Shown: piece by piece, positions 8,665 through 17,518 of the stretch
Layout of the letters: each line of letters starts with the position of its first letter
Position numbering within the stretch: position 1 is the first letter of the stretch
Origin: DATBRC01 sp036560485
Lineage (GTDB): Bacteria; Pseudomonadota; Gammaproteobacteria; Burkholderiales; Burkholderiaceae_D
Length of the DNA stretch: 64,000 nucleotides
Assembly (NCBI GenBank): GCA_036560485.1
Contig: DATBRC010000050.1
Location: 1-64,000, forward strand
Direction: 5' to 3'
Position numbers and translations under genes: made by a program
Notes under the pieces: model-generated
What the model was told of the DNA's origin: nothing
The model's input: only the letters and a program-made list of their open reading frames with translations
The model's database searches: none

Positions 8665-9714
8665 TTGCCTAAAATTATGCTAAAGCCAGAGCGTCGATCA
8701 GAGCAGACCGACACCCACTTATTTCCTTCGGAACAAGTGGGTGTCGTTTCTGATGCAATCGATCAGCAAATTCAACGCATCCGTAGAATTGGTAAACGGA
8801 TCTTTGATATGGCCGATTGCGTAGTTGCCATTGACGATAAATCAGCAGGACTGCTGCAGGGTGGTCAGTCCAAGGTATCGATTGGCGAAGCATTTTGCTA
8901 TAGCCTGCCGCAACCCACTGAGCCAAGAATCGTGCAAGATACACGCAACGATTCATTCCTTAAACAGCATCGCTCTGTTGCCGGCGCTCCTCATATCCGT
9001 TTCTATGCAACACATCCGATCCATAATCAGGATAACGCAATCATTGGCAGCATCAATTTAATCGATTTTACGCCGCATGCATTTAATGCGGATGACCGAA
9101 AAATGTTTGCGGATCTGGCAGCACTGGTTGATCGCGAAGTGCATTTCAGGCTGATCAACGCATCGCAAATCGATTTGCAAAAGAAGAACAAGAGCTTGCG
9201 CCGCAAATCGTTAATCGATCCTATGCTAGGTATATGGAATCGCGGCGCAATCATGCGGATATTAACGATTGAAGCGATACGGTGCGACAAAATCGGTGCG
9301 CCAATTTCATTGATCGTAGCGGATCTCGATTATTTTAAAAAAATTAATGATACCTATGGCCATCCGGCAGGTGATGCTGTGTTGGTCAATGTGGCCAGCA
9401 AATTACGCAACTGCATCCGTCCGCAAGAAGCACTCGGGCGTTACGGCGGTGAAGAATTCTTGATTGTATTGCCTGGTTCATCGCACACGACGGCGATGTC
9501 CGTGGCGGAGCGGATGCGGCGTGAAGTCGCGGCATCGCCTACAGTGGTCGGCAATGCAACGTTTAATTTGACAATCAGTGCCGGTATTGCATCGACCGAT
9601 TTGTTTCCTTCAGCAACAACTGAAGAACTAATCAGCCGTGCAGACGTTGCTTTGTATGCCGCCAAAGATGCCGGACGTAATCGTGTAATACAAGCGACGC
9701 CTGACTTGATCTGA
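8665..9714 (+). CDS. GAF-GGDEF diguanylate cyclase
   Basis: 349 residues with a GAF-like sensor (about 30-165) and a GGDEF domain (about 175-345). The active site is GRYGGEEF, so synthesis of cyclic di-GMP from two GTP is expected. The inhibitory I-site is absent: RPQE stands where RxxD would be. There are no membrane segments. The start is uncertain: TTG 8665, or ATG 8677 four codons on, and neither has a clear ribosome site. It lies between guaB and guaA, the genes that make its substrate's precursor GMP, and is probably transcribed with them. Confidence 0.88.
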   Translation: MPKIMLKPERRSEQTDTHLFPSEQVGVVSDAIDQQIQRIRRIGKRIFDMADCVVAIDDKSAGLLQGGQSKVSIGEAFCYSLPQPTEPRIVQDTRNDSFLKQHRSVAGAPHIRFYATHPIHNQDNAIIGSINLIDFTPHAFNADDRKMFADLAALVDREVHFRLINASQIDLQKKNKSLRRKSLIDPMLGIWNRGAIMRILTIEAIRCDKIGAPISLIVADLDYFKKINDTYGHPAGDAVLVNVASKLRNCIRPQEALGRYGGEEFLIVLPGSSHTTAMSVAERMRREVAASPTVVGNATFNLTISAGIASTDLFPSATTEELISRADVALYAAKDAGRNRVIQATPDLI

Positions 9715-9758
9715 TCCGATTTAGTTTTTTCCCAGTAGTTTTTATTTAAGTGCTTCCC

Positions 9759-11336
9759 ATGCATTCTAAAATTCTCATTCTCGATTTCGGTTCACAAGTC
9801 ACACAATTGATCGCACGTCGTGTACGCGATGCGGGAGTTTTTTCCGAAGTGTATCCATACGATGTGACGGACGAATTCATTCGTAACTATGGTGCGGCAG
9901 GGATCATCCTGTCGGGCGGACCTAATTCGGTGATTGACGGTGATACACCGCGCGCACCGCAGGCAGTTTTTGATTTAGGTGTTCCGGTACTTGGCATTTG
10001 CTACGGCATGCAGATGATGGCGGATCAGCTGGGCGGCAAAGTCGAAAACGGGAAAATACGTGAATTCGGTTATGCTGAAGTACGCGCACGCGGCCATACC
10101 AAGCTGTTTTCCGGCATCAATGACTTCGTCACATCAGAAGGGCATGGCATGCTCAAGGTATGGATGAGTCACGGTGACAAAGTGATCGAGATGCCACCAG
10201 GCTTCAAACTGATGGCTTCAACCGATAATTGTCCTATCGCAGCGATGGCGGATGAGGAGCGTAGATTTTATGCGGTTCAGTTCCATCCGGAAGTCACGCA
10301 CACGTTGCAAGGCAAAGCGATCCTTGGTCGCTTCGTTCACGAGATCTGCGGATGCAAATCTGACTGGAACATGCCCGATTATATTTCTGAAGCGGTTGAA
10401 TCGATACGCAAGCAAGTCGGTGATGACGAAGTGATCCTCGGTTTGTCCGGCGGCGTTGACAGCAGCGTTGCGGCAGCATTAATCCATCGTGCAATCGGCA
10501 AGCAGCTCACTTGCGTATTCGTTGATCATGGCCTGTTACGTCTTGATGAAGGCAAGATGGTGATGGACATGTTCGCCAAGAATCTTGGCGTGAAAGTCAT
10601 TCATGTCGATGCGACCAATCAGTTCATGGGACATCTCGCAGGCGTGACCGACCCGGAAGCCAAACGCAAGATCATCGGACGTGAGTTTGTCGAAGTGTTT
10701 CAAGCCGAATCAGGCAAACTGAAGAATGCAAAGTGGCTGGCGCAAGGCACCATCTATCCCGACGTGATTGAAAGCGCCGGCAAAGGCAAGAAAGGTCACA
10801 CCATCAAGAGTCACCACAACGTCGGCGGCTTGCCCGAGACATTGAATCTGAAACTGCTGGAACCATTACGCGAACTGTTCAAGGATGAAGTGCGCGAATT
10901 GGGTGTCGCACTTGGTTTGCCGCATGCTATGGTCTACCGTCATCCGTTCCCAGGGCCAGGTTTGGGTGTTCGGATATTGGGAGAAGTGAAGAAGGAATAC
11001 GCAGATCTGCTGCGTCGCGCCGATGCGATTTTTATCGACGAATTACGCAATACGACCGACGAAGAGGGCGTGTCGTGGTATGACAAGACCAGCCAGGCAT
11101 TTGCCGTATTCCTGCCGGTAAAATCAGTCGGTGTGATGGGCGATGGCCGCACTTACGAATACGTGGTGGCTTTGCGCGCAGTACAGACGCAGGATTTCAT
11201 GACCGCGCATTGGGCACATTTGCCGCATGAATTGCTTGGCAAGGTATCCAACCGCATCATTAACGAAGTGCGCGGCATCAATCGTGTGGTGTATGACATC
11301 TCTGGCAAGCCGCCGGCGACGATTGAGTGGGAATAA
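9759..11336 (+). CDS. guaA: GMP synthase (glutamine-hydrolysing)
   Basis: Converts XMP to GMP using ATP and glutamine-derived ammonia; cytosolic. The 525 residues match the family. A class-I glutamine amidotransferase domain (about 5-195) has the nucleophile in GICYGMQ and the HPEVTHT histidine block. An ATP-pyrophosphatase domain (about 200-390, P-loop LSGGVDSSVAAALIH) and the GMP synthase C-terminal dimerisation domain (to 525, ending PPATIEWE) follow. I chose ATG 9759 (MHSKILILDFGSQ); a GTG three codons earlier is possible. It forms the third gene of the guaB row. Confidence 0.97.
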   Translation: MHSKILILDFGSQVTQLIARRVRDAGVFSEVYPYDVTDEFIRNYGAAGIILSGGPNSVIDGDTPRAPQAVFDLGVPVLGICYGMQMMADQLGGKVENGKIREFGYAEVRARGHTKLFSGINDFVTSEGHGMLKVWMSHGDKVIEMPPGFKLMASTDNCPIAAMADEERRFYAVQFHPEVTHTLQGKAILGRFVHEICGCKSDWNMPDYISEAVESIRKQVGDDEVILGLSGGVDSSVAAALIHRAIGKQLTCVFVDHGLLRLDEGKMVMDMFAKNLGVKVIHVDATNQFMGHLAGVTDPEAKRKIIGREFVEVFQAESGKLKNAKWLAQGTIYPDVIESAGKGKKGHTIKSHHNVGGLPETLNLKLLEPLRELFKDEVRELGVALGLPHAMVYRHPFPGPGLGVRILGEVKKEYADLLRRADAIFIDELRNTTDEEGVSWYDKTSQAFAVFLPVKSVGVMGDGRTYEYVVALRAVQTQDFMTAHWAHLPHELLGKVSNRIINEVRGINRVVYDISGKPPATIEWE

Positions 11337-11349
11337 TTCCCTTCGTATT

Positions 11350-11985
11350 ATGGCTTACAGCATCAAGGAAATTTTTTACACTTTACAGGGCGAAGGCACA
11401 CACGCCGGACGGCCTGCAGTGTTTTGTCGATTTTCCGGATGCAATTTATGGTCAGGCAGGGAGAGCGATCGCGCAACGGCTGTATGCAAATTTTGCGATA
11501 CGGATTTCGTCGGCACTGATGGTGTATTAGGCAGCAAATACGCAGATGCAGATAGCCTCTCAAAGACAATCAACAGTTTATGGCCGAGTAATTATCCAGC
11601 AAGCAAGTACGTCGTATTCACCGGTGGAGAACCATTGCTGCAACTCGATAAAGTGCTGATCGATAGTATGCATGACTATGGCTTTGAAATTGCGATTGAG
11701 ACCAACGGAACCATCCCTGTTCCTGACGGTGTAGATTGGATTTGTGTCAGTCCTAAAATCGGATCTGAACTGATCGTGAAAACAGGCAATGAATTAAAGG
11801 TCGTGATTCCGCAAATTGGACAAGCGTTGGAAAAATACGAATCGCTGGCATTCGATCATTTCTACGTGCAGCCGATGGATGGTCCGGCGTTGGAAGCAAA
11901 TACGCGGCTTGCGATCGATACATGCAAGAGCCATCCCAAGTGGAAGCTCAGTTTGCAGACACATAAATTATTACAGATCCCCTAG
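11350..11985 (+). CDS. queE: 7-carboxy-7-deazaguanine synthase
   Basis: Radical-SAM enzyme that contracts 6-carboxytetrahydropterin to 7-carboxy-7-deazaguanine in queuosine synthesis. The 211 residues carry the atypical QueE cluster motif Cx14Cx2C (C31, C46, C49), followed by FCDTDF and the TGGEPLLQ SAM-binding block. The start is ATG 11350, just after the guaA stop. A longer reading from 11227 would overlap guaA by 110 bases and lacks family similarity. queD follows six bases downstream, so the two consecutive steps are encoded together, with the QueD product as the QueE substrate. Confidence 0.93.
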   Translation: MAYSIKEIFYTLQGEGTHAGRPAVFCRFSGCNLWSGRESDRATAVCKFCDTDFVGTDGVLGSKYADADSLSKTINSLWPSNYPASKYVVFTGGEPLLQLDKVLIDSMHDYGFEIAIETNGTIPVPDGVDWICVSPKIGSELIVKTGNELKVVIPQIGQALEKYESLAFDHFYVQPMDGPALEANTRLAIDTCKSHPKWKLSLQTHKLLQIP

Positions 11986-11991
11986 ACAACC

Positions 11992-12435
11992 ATGCTTACC
12001 ATTACCCGCAAATTGGAATTCGATGCCGGCCACCGAATCCCTGACCATAAAAGCCAATGCCGTAACTTGCATGGACATCGCTATACGCTTGAGATCACTT
12101 TGGTTGGTGCAGTGATTTCGGAAGAGGGTAGTTCAGATAATGGCATGATCATGGATTTTTCCGACGTCAAGGCATTGGCCAAACAGCATTTGGTCGACGT
12201 TTGGGATCATGCATTCTTGGCGTATGAAAAAGATACGGTCGTCAGAGAATTTCTCGACAGTATTCCGGGCCATAAAACCGTCATCATCGATTGCATCCCA
12301 ACTGTCGAAAACTTGGCGCAAACCGCATTCAATATTCTCAAGGCAGCGTATCAAGACCGTTACGGCACCGGATTGCGTCTGCATAAATTGGTGCTGCATG
12401 AAACGCCAAATTGCTGGGCCGAGATTACGGAATAA
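11992..12435 (+). CDS. queD: 6-carboxy-5,6,7,8-tetrahydropterin synthase
   Basis: Converts dihydroneopterin triphosphate to 6-carboxytetrahydropterin, the step before QueE. The 147 residues show the PTPS-family zinc ligands (H14 in DAGHRI; H27 and H29 in NLHGHRY) and the catalytic cysteine C23. The C-terminal LHETPNCWAEI carries the conserved substrate-binding glutamate. The spacing of six bases from queE and twelve to tadA suggests one transcript. Confidence 0.94.
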   Translation: MLTITRKLEFDAGHRIPDHKSQCRNLHGHRYTLEITLVGAVISEEGSSDNGMIMDFSDVKALAKQHLVDVWDHAFLAYEKDTVVREFLDSIPGHKTVIIDCIPTVENLAQTAFNILKAAYQDRYGTGLRLHKLVLHETPNCWAEITE

Positions 12436-12447
12436 TTCTGGATCAAG

Positions 12448-12951
12448 ATGAGCGATTCGATCTACATGCGCGAAGCCATATCGCAAGCCCACAATGCGTG
12501 GGCTTTGGGAGAAGTGCCGGTCGGTGCGTTAGTGGTCAAGGATGGCGTCATCATTGCGACCGGATTCAATCAGCCAATCGGCACGCACGATCCGACAGCG
12601 CATGCCGAAATCATGGCGTTGCGCGCTGCTGCCAGCATACTAGGCAACTATCGCTTACCCGGTTGCGAGTTGTACGTGACACTGGAACCTTGTGCGATGT
12701 GTGCGGGCGCAATGATGCATGCGCGACTGTCACGCGTGGTATTCGGCGCATCGGATCCCAAGACCGGAACCTGCGGCTCGATTGTCAATCTGTTCGAGCA
12801 AGAGAAATTGAATCATCACACTGAATTGGTAGGTGGCGTGATGGCAGAAGAATGCGGGAAATTATTGAAAGAATTTTTTGCCGATCGCCGTCAAGCGCAA
12901 AAAAATGATGCGGCAATCAACCCGCTAATGGAATCATCCGATGACGAATAA
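12448..12951 (+). CDS. tadA: tRNA-specific adenosine deaminase
   Basis: Deaminates A34 to inosine in the anticodon of tRNA-Arg(ACG). The 167 residues carry the zinc-dependent deaminase motifs: HAE (H52, with E54 as proton shuttle) and PCxxC (C82, C85), followed by AMMHARLSRVVFGASDPK. The ATG at 12448 lies twelve bases after queD. With queE and queD it makes a cluster of tRNA wobble-base modification genes. The stop overlaps the next start by eleven bases. Confidence 0.95.
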   Translation: MSDSIYMREAISQAHNAWALGEVPVGALVVKDGVIIATGFNQPIGTHDPTAHAEIMALRAAASILGNYRLPGCELYVTLEPCAMCAGAMMHARLSRVVFGASDPKTGTCGSIVNLFEQEKLNHHTELVGGVMAEECGKLLKEFFADRRQAQKNDAAINPLMESSDDE

Positions 12952-13870
12952 AGCGCACCAGCTTCCAAACAATGTCGGTGTCGCGATTGTCGCACCGGGT
13001 GGTTATGCGCCTGACGAAATTGGTTTGGCACGCGGCATTGCACTATTGGAAAAGCAAGGTTGTATGGTTCGTAATTATTACGATCCGGCGACAAAGTATC
13101 AGCGCTTCGGCGGTACGGATGAGGCGCGCGTCGCACAATTACATGATGCGGCCGATGATCCGAATGTGCAGGTGATTCTGGCTCTGCGCGGTGGTTATGG
13201 CATGAGCCGAATTCTGCCGATGCTGGATTTGAACAAACTGGCGAATAGCGGAAAACTGTTCGTCGGGCATAGCGATTTTACGGCGTTGCAAATGGCGCTG
13301 CTGGCAAAGACGAATACGGCCAGTTTCGCAGGTCCGATGCTTTGCGATGATTTCACTCGTGCAGATGTCAGCGATTTCACGATGGAGCATTTTTGGCGTT
13401 GCCTGACATCGGCGTCACACACGATTTCTGCCAAGGCAGAGGGGAATCCTGCCATCAAGGTATCAGGCAAGCTGTGGGGCGGCAATCTGGCGATGTTGAC
13501 GCATTTGACCGGCACGCCGTATTTGCCACAGATTGATGGAGGCATTCTGTTCGTAGAAGATATTAACGAGCATCCGTATCGGGTTGAACGCATGTTGCTT
13601 CAGCTCTTGCATGCAGGTATATTGGGGAAGCAGAAGGCGATCGTATTGGGCGATTTCTCCAATTATCGTTTGACGGATTACGACAATGGTTATGACTTCG
13701 TCGCCATGCTGGCTTATTTACGCGCACAGCTGCCAATGCCTGTGATCACGGGATTGCCGTTTGGTCATATTCAAGACAAAGTCACTTTAGCAGTCGGTTG
13801 CCACGCAACATTGTCGACAGATGCTCATCACATGCAATTGGTCATGAATTCTTATCCTCATTTGAGCTAA
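12941..13870 (+). CDS. ldcA: LD-carboxypeptidase (peptidase family S66)
   Basis: Cytosolic serine peptidase that removes the terminal D-Ala from recycled murein tetrapeptides. The 309 residues show the S66 order: N-terminal VAPGGYAPDEIG, the nucleophile S111 in VGHSDFTALQ, the conserved glutamate in VEDINEHPYRVERML and the histidine in GLPFGHIQDKVTLAVG. There is no signal peptide, consistent with peptidoglycan recycling in the cytosol. It overlaps tadA by eleven bases, so it is translationally coupled to it. Confidence 0.92.
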   Translation: MTNKAHQLPNNVGVAIVAPGGYAPDEIGLARGIALLEKQGCMVRNYYDPATKYQRFGGTDEARVAQLHDAADDPNVQVILALRGGYGMSRILPMLDLNKLANSGKLFVGHSDFTALQMALLAKTNTASFAGPMLCDDFTRADVSDFTMEHFWRCLTSASHTISAKAEGNPAIKVSGKLWGGNLAMLTHLTGTPYLPQIDGGILFVEDINEHPYRVERMLLQLLHAGILGKQKAIVLGDFSNYRLTDYDNGYDFVAMLAYLRAQLPMPVITGLPFGHIQDKVTLAVGCHATLSTDAHHMQLVMNSYPHLS

Positions 13871-13966
13871 TCTCCTCGGTGGGCAAGGTCGTTATATTGC
13901 CGCTCCGCAAATGGTAAAATCCCGCTTCTTCATTTACGCAAGTCATTCACTTTCTAAGGTTTTTCA

Positions 13967-15565
13967 GTGTTATCAACAGCAAATATCACAATGCAGTTCG
14001 GCCCCAAGCCGCTTTTTGAAAATATCTCGGTCAAATTCGGTGAAGGTAATCGATATGGCTTGATCGGCGCCAACGGTTGCGGCAAGTCCACCTTCATGAA
14101 GATTCTCGGTGGCGATTTGGATTCGACATCCGGGACAGTGATGCTCGATCAAAATGAGCGCCTCGGTAAATTGCGTCAGGATCAATTCGCATTCGAAGAA
14201 ATGCGTGTGCTCGATGTCGTGATGATGGGCCACACCGAAATGTGGGATGCGATGGCCGAGCGTGACGCGATTTATGCCAATCCGGAGGCGACTGACGACG
14301 ACTACATGAAAGCTGCGGACCTGGAAGCCAAGTTCGCTGAATACGATGGCTATACTGCCGAAGCACGTGCCGGTGAATTGCTGCTCGGCGTTGGTGTCTC
14401 GATCGATCAGCATCAAGGTCCGATGAGTAATGTCGCGCCAGGCTGGAAATTGCGCGTGCTGTTGGCGCAGGCACTGTTCTCCAATCCGGACATTCTGCTG
14501 CTGGACGAGCCGACCAATAACCTGGATATCAACACGATTCGCTGGCTGGAAGACGTGCTCAACGAACGCAACTCGACGATGATCATCATTTCGCATGATC
14601 GCCACTTTTTGAATCAAGTCTGCACACACATGGCCGACATGGATTTCGGCACATTGAAAATCTATCCCGGCAATTACGACGACTACATGCTCGCTTCATC
14701 GCAAGCACGTGCACAGCAGCTTGCCAATAATGCCAAAGCCAAGGACAAGGTCGCAGAGTTGCAAGACTTCGTGCGTCGCTTCTCCGCGAATAAATCAAAG
14801 GCGCGTCAGGCTACTTCACGTGCCAAGCAGATTGAAAAAATCAAGGTCGAGGATATCAAACCATCGAGCCGCGCCAATCCGTTTATCCGCTTCGAGGGTG
14901 AGAAAAAACTGCACCGTCTGGCAGTGGAAGTGCAAGGTTTGTCGAAAGCATACGACCGCCAGATTTTCAAGAACTTCAACATCATGGTCGAAGCCGGAGA
15001 AAAGATCGCGATCATCGGAGCCAACGGCGCCGGTAAGACGACCTTGCTGCGTTCCATTGGCGGCGAGTTGTGCGGATTAATAGCAGATAACGGTATGGTG
15101 AAATGGGCTGAAAACGCCAATGTCGGTTACATGCCGCAAGATCCGACTGAAGATTTTGCCACCGACAAAACACTGACCGACTGGATTGGCCAATGGACCA
15201 AGGAAGGCGATGACGATCAAGCTGTACGTTCGATCCTCGGACGCTTGCTGTTCAGCGGCGACGACGTGAAGAAGCCGGTCAAAGTGCTATCCGGTGGTGA
15301 GAAAGGTCGCATGATGTACGGCAAGCTGATGCTTGGCCGTCACAACGTATTATTGATGGACGAGCCGACCAACCACATGGATATGGAATCGATCGAGTCG
15401 CTGAACATCGCGTTGGAAAAATATGCCGGTACGTTGATCTTTGTGTCGCATGACCGCGAGTTTGTATCGTCGCTGGCGACGCGCATCCTGGAAGTAAAAG
15501 ACGGGCAGATCATCGATTTCAGAGGCAGCTATGAGGATTATTTGACAAGCCAGGGAATCGTTTGA
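13967..15565 (+). CDS. ybiT: ABC-F ATPase, YbiT type
   Basis: 532-residue soluble ABC-F protein with two ATP-binding domains and no membrane segments. Walker A1 is GANGCGKS (34-41), the first signature region lies near 140 and Walker B1 is ILLLDEPTNNLD. The linker (about 235-310) is rich in Lys/Arg (FSANKSKARQATSRAKQ) and inserts towards the ribosomal E site in this family. The second domain has GANGAGKT, LSGGEKGRM and LLMDEPTNHMD. The sequence follows E. coli YbiT closely. ABC-F proteins modulate translation or rescue stalled ribosomes. The start is GTG 13967 with AAGGT upstream. Confidence 0.93.
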   Translation: MLSTANITMQFGPKPLFENISVKFGEGNRYGLIGANGCGKSTFMKILGGDLDSTSGTVMLDQNERLGKLRQDQFAFEEMRVLDVVMMGHTEMWDAMAERDAIYANPEATDDDYMKAADLEAKFAEYDGYTAEARAGELLLGVGVSIDQHQGPMSNVAPGWKLRVLLAQALFSNPDILLLDEPTNNLDINTIRWLEDVLNERNSTMIIISHDRHFLNQVCTHMADMDFGTLKIYPGNYDDYMLASSQARAQQLANNAKAKDKVAELQDFVRRFSANKSKARQATSRAKQIEKIKVEDIKPSSRANPFIRFEGEKKLHRLAVEVQGLSKAYDRQIFKNFNIMVEAGEKIAIIGANGAGKTTLLRSIGGELCGLIADNGMVKWAENANVGYMPQDPTEDFATDKTLTDWIGQWTKEGDDDQAVRSILGRLLFSGDDVKKPVKVLSGGEKGRMMYGKLMLGRHNVLLMDEPTNHMDMESIESLNIALEKYAGTLIFVSHDREFVSSLATRILEVKDGQIIDFRGSYEDYLTSQGIV

Positions 15566-15577
15566 TTCTTGTGGAAT

Positions 15578-15616
15578 AAAAAAAGCGCGGCAAGTTTTAC
15601 CTTCCCGCGCTTTTTT
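15578..15616. terminator. Bidirectional Rho-independent terminator
   Basis: An A-run (15578-15584), GCGCGG (15585-15590), a 14-base loop, CCGCGC (15605-15610) and a T-run to 15616. It lies between two convergent genes, ybiT and the gene starting at 16213, and can end both. Confidence 0.85.
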
Positions 15617-15631
15617 ATAAAACTTTGATTT

Positions 15632-16213
15632 TTATTTGGCTTCAGTCAAATCATCTTCCAGATTAAACAATTGCTCCAGGCGCAGATGCAGATCACGTGC
15701 AATAACATCGCCTCTGGCTTTTAGTACAGCAGCAATGTAAGGCTCATGCAATGCGTGCAAATCGTCTATTGACTCAGCTTGATCCACTTTCAGCTGAAAG
15801 TTATAGCCGCGCAAACCGAGTGTAGTGCGTATGGTTTCAGTATAAAACTTGTGAATTGCCTGAAATTTGGTTTCGCCTTCGGCCAAAACGAAGAGAGCTG
15901 AAGGCGCTTCATCAGTCGTCATTTCTTCTGGAAGAGACTCTTCTTGTGCTGCGGCAGGCGTTTCGGTCTCGTCAATTTCAATTGGCATGACGGTGGTGAT
16001 ATCACTGATATCATCAATATCTTGAATGAATCCACCATCCAACAACTCGTTGATGCTTTGTTCGTCCAGGCCGGCAATTTTTTGCAATACCTGTCCAGTG
16101 CTTTGTCTGCCATCAATCAACAGCAACAGCGTGCGTAAACGCGGTGCAAGACGATATTTGCGCGTGGCGATTTCTTCCCGCCCTTTGTTTGTTTTGTCGA
16201 AAATGCGGTGCAT
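15632..16213 (-). CDS. Conserved hypothetical protein with winged-helix-like N-terminus
   Basis: 193 residues, not recognised with certainty. Residues 10-75 (YRLAPRLRTLLLLIDGRQS, then LLDGGFIQDI) resemble the short helical modules found at the ends of response-regulator-like proteins in Burkholderiales. The middle (about 75-110) is acidic and probably disordered (Thr/Glu/Ala-rich), and the rest is helical with charged residues. There is no signal peptide or membrane segment. It stands alone, divergent from nadA and ending at a shared terminator. A regulatory role is a guess. Confidence 0.65.
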   Translation of the reverse strand: MHRIFDKTNKGREEIATRKYRLAPRLRTLLLLIDGRQSTGQVLQKIAGLDEQSINELLDGGFIQDIDDISDITTVMPIEIDETETPAAAQEESLPEEMTTDEAPSALFVLAEGETKFQAIHKFYTETIRTTLGLRGYNFQLKVDQAESIDDLHALHEPYIAAVLKARGDVIARDLHLRLEQLFNLEDDLTEAK

Positions 16214-16378
16214 GGATGGATTATTCCCTATTGAAAATACTATGCTAGCTCAGATCCAAATGAAACTTCCGGCAAGCTTGAATTTATAATGGCAGAATCA
16301 CACTGTAAATAGTCGATTTCGTAACCATATACAACACTATGCAATTTTAATCAAAGTAGGCAACCTTTCTCAATAAGT

Positions 16379-17518
16379 ATGCAAATTCAACCTATCAAAA
16401 CCGTCGAATTCGAGCGCCCGCAGATGGACGCTGGCACGAGTTGCGTCTCCAATGCCTGGGCACGTGTGCCGGCAGTACCTATGCCAGCGGAAAAAACGGC
16501 GCTCAAAGAACGCATCAAGTGCTTGTTAAAAGAAAAGCAAGCCGTGCTGGTCGCGCATTACTATGTCGATGCAGACTTGCAAGATTTGGCTGAAGAAACC
16601 GGCGGATGTGTGTCCGACTCTTTGGAAATGGCACGTTTCGGACGCGACCATCCTGCCAAGACTTTGGTAGTTGCAGGCGTCAAGTTCATGGGCGAGACTG
16701 CCAAGATTTTGAGCCCTGACAAGCGCATCCTGATGCCAGACCTTGACGCGACATGTTCGCTCGATCTGGGTTGCCCTGCGGATGAATTCGCCGCATTTTG
16801 CGATGCGCATCCGGATCGCACCGTGGTTGTCTATGCCAATACCAGTGCAGCAGTGAAGGCGCGTGCAGACTGGATGGTCACATCGTCGATCGGACTCGAT
16901 ATCGTCGCGCACCTGCATGCGCAAGGTAAAAAAATATTGTGGGCACCTGACAAGCATCTCGGCAGCTACATCCAGAAAAAAACCGGCGCAGACATGTTGT
17001 TATGGCAGGGCTCGTGTCTGGTGCATGATGAATTCAAAGCTGTTGAATTGGAATTGTTGAAACGAGACTATCCGCAAGCCAAGGTGCTGGTGCATCCGGA
17101 ATCGCCGGAAGCTGTGGTGGCGCTGGCCGATGTGGTGGGTTCCACTTCGCAATTGATCGCAGCAACACAAACGCTCGATGCCGACACATTCATCGTCGCC
17201 ACTGATAACGGCATTCTGCACAAGATGAAACTGGCCGCACCCGGCAAACGTTTCATCGATGCACCGACTGCCGGCAATAGCGCCACCTGCAAAAGCTGCG
17301 CGCATTGCCCTTGGATGGCGATGAACGGATTGCAGAATCTGGCCGATGTATTGGAATCAGGCAGCAACGAGATCCAAGTCGATCCGGAAGTCGGACGCAA
17401 GGCATTCGTCTGCATCGACCGCATGCTCGATTTCGCAGCGAAAAAGAAAGCCAATGTGCGTCCCTCCAGCGATTTGGCGCAAGAACAAAAATTATTTTCA
17501 GGAATAGGCCCGGCATGA
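16379..17518 (+). CDS. nadA: Quinolinate synthase
   Basis: Condenses iminoaspartate with dihydroxyacetone phosphate to quinolinate in de novo NAD synthesis, using an oxygen-sensitive [4Fe-4S] cluster. 379 residues with the three pseudo-symmetric domains of the family. Cluster-ligand candidates are C126 (DATCSLDLGC), the cysteine in QGSCLVHDEF (about 219) and one of the cysteines in CKSCAHCPW (about 307-312). VAHYYVDADLQDLAEETGG (about 58-76) is the typical N-terminal block. The stop overlaps the nadC start as ATGA, so the two are translationally coupled. Confidence 0.96.
   Translation: MQIQPIKTVEFERPQMDAGTSCVSNAWARVPAVPMPAEKTALKERIKCLLKEKQAVLVAHYYVDADLQDLAEETGGCVSDSLEMARFGRDHPAKTLVVAGVKFMGETAKILSPDKRILMPDLDATCSLDLGCPADEFAAFCDAHPDRTVVVYANTSAAVKARADWMVTSSIGLDIVAHLHAQGKKILWAPDKHLGSYIQKKTGADMLLWQGSCLVHDEFKAVELELLKRDYPQAKVLVHPESPEAVVALADVVGSTSQLIAATQTLDADTFIVATDNGILHKMKLAAPGKRFIDAPTAGNSATCKSCAHCPWMAMNGLQNLADVLESGSNEIQVDPEVGRKAFVCIDRMLDFAAKKKANVRPSSDLAQEQKLFSGIGPA

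Noticed and set aside
11227..11349. A longer queE start overlapping guaA
   Set aside because: The extra 41 residues are unlike any QueE and come from guaA read in another frame; ATG 11350 gives the family N-terminus.
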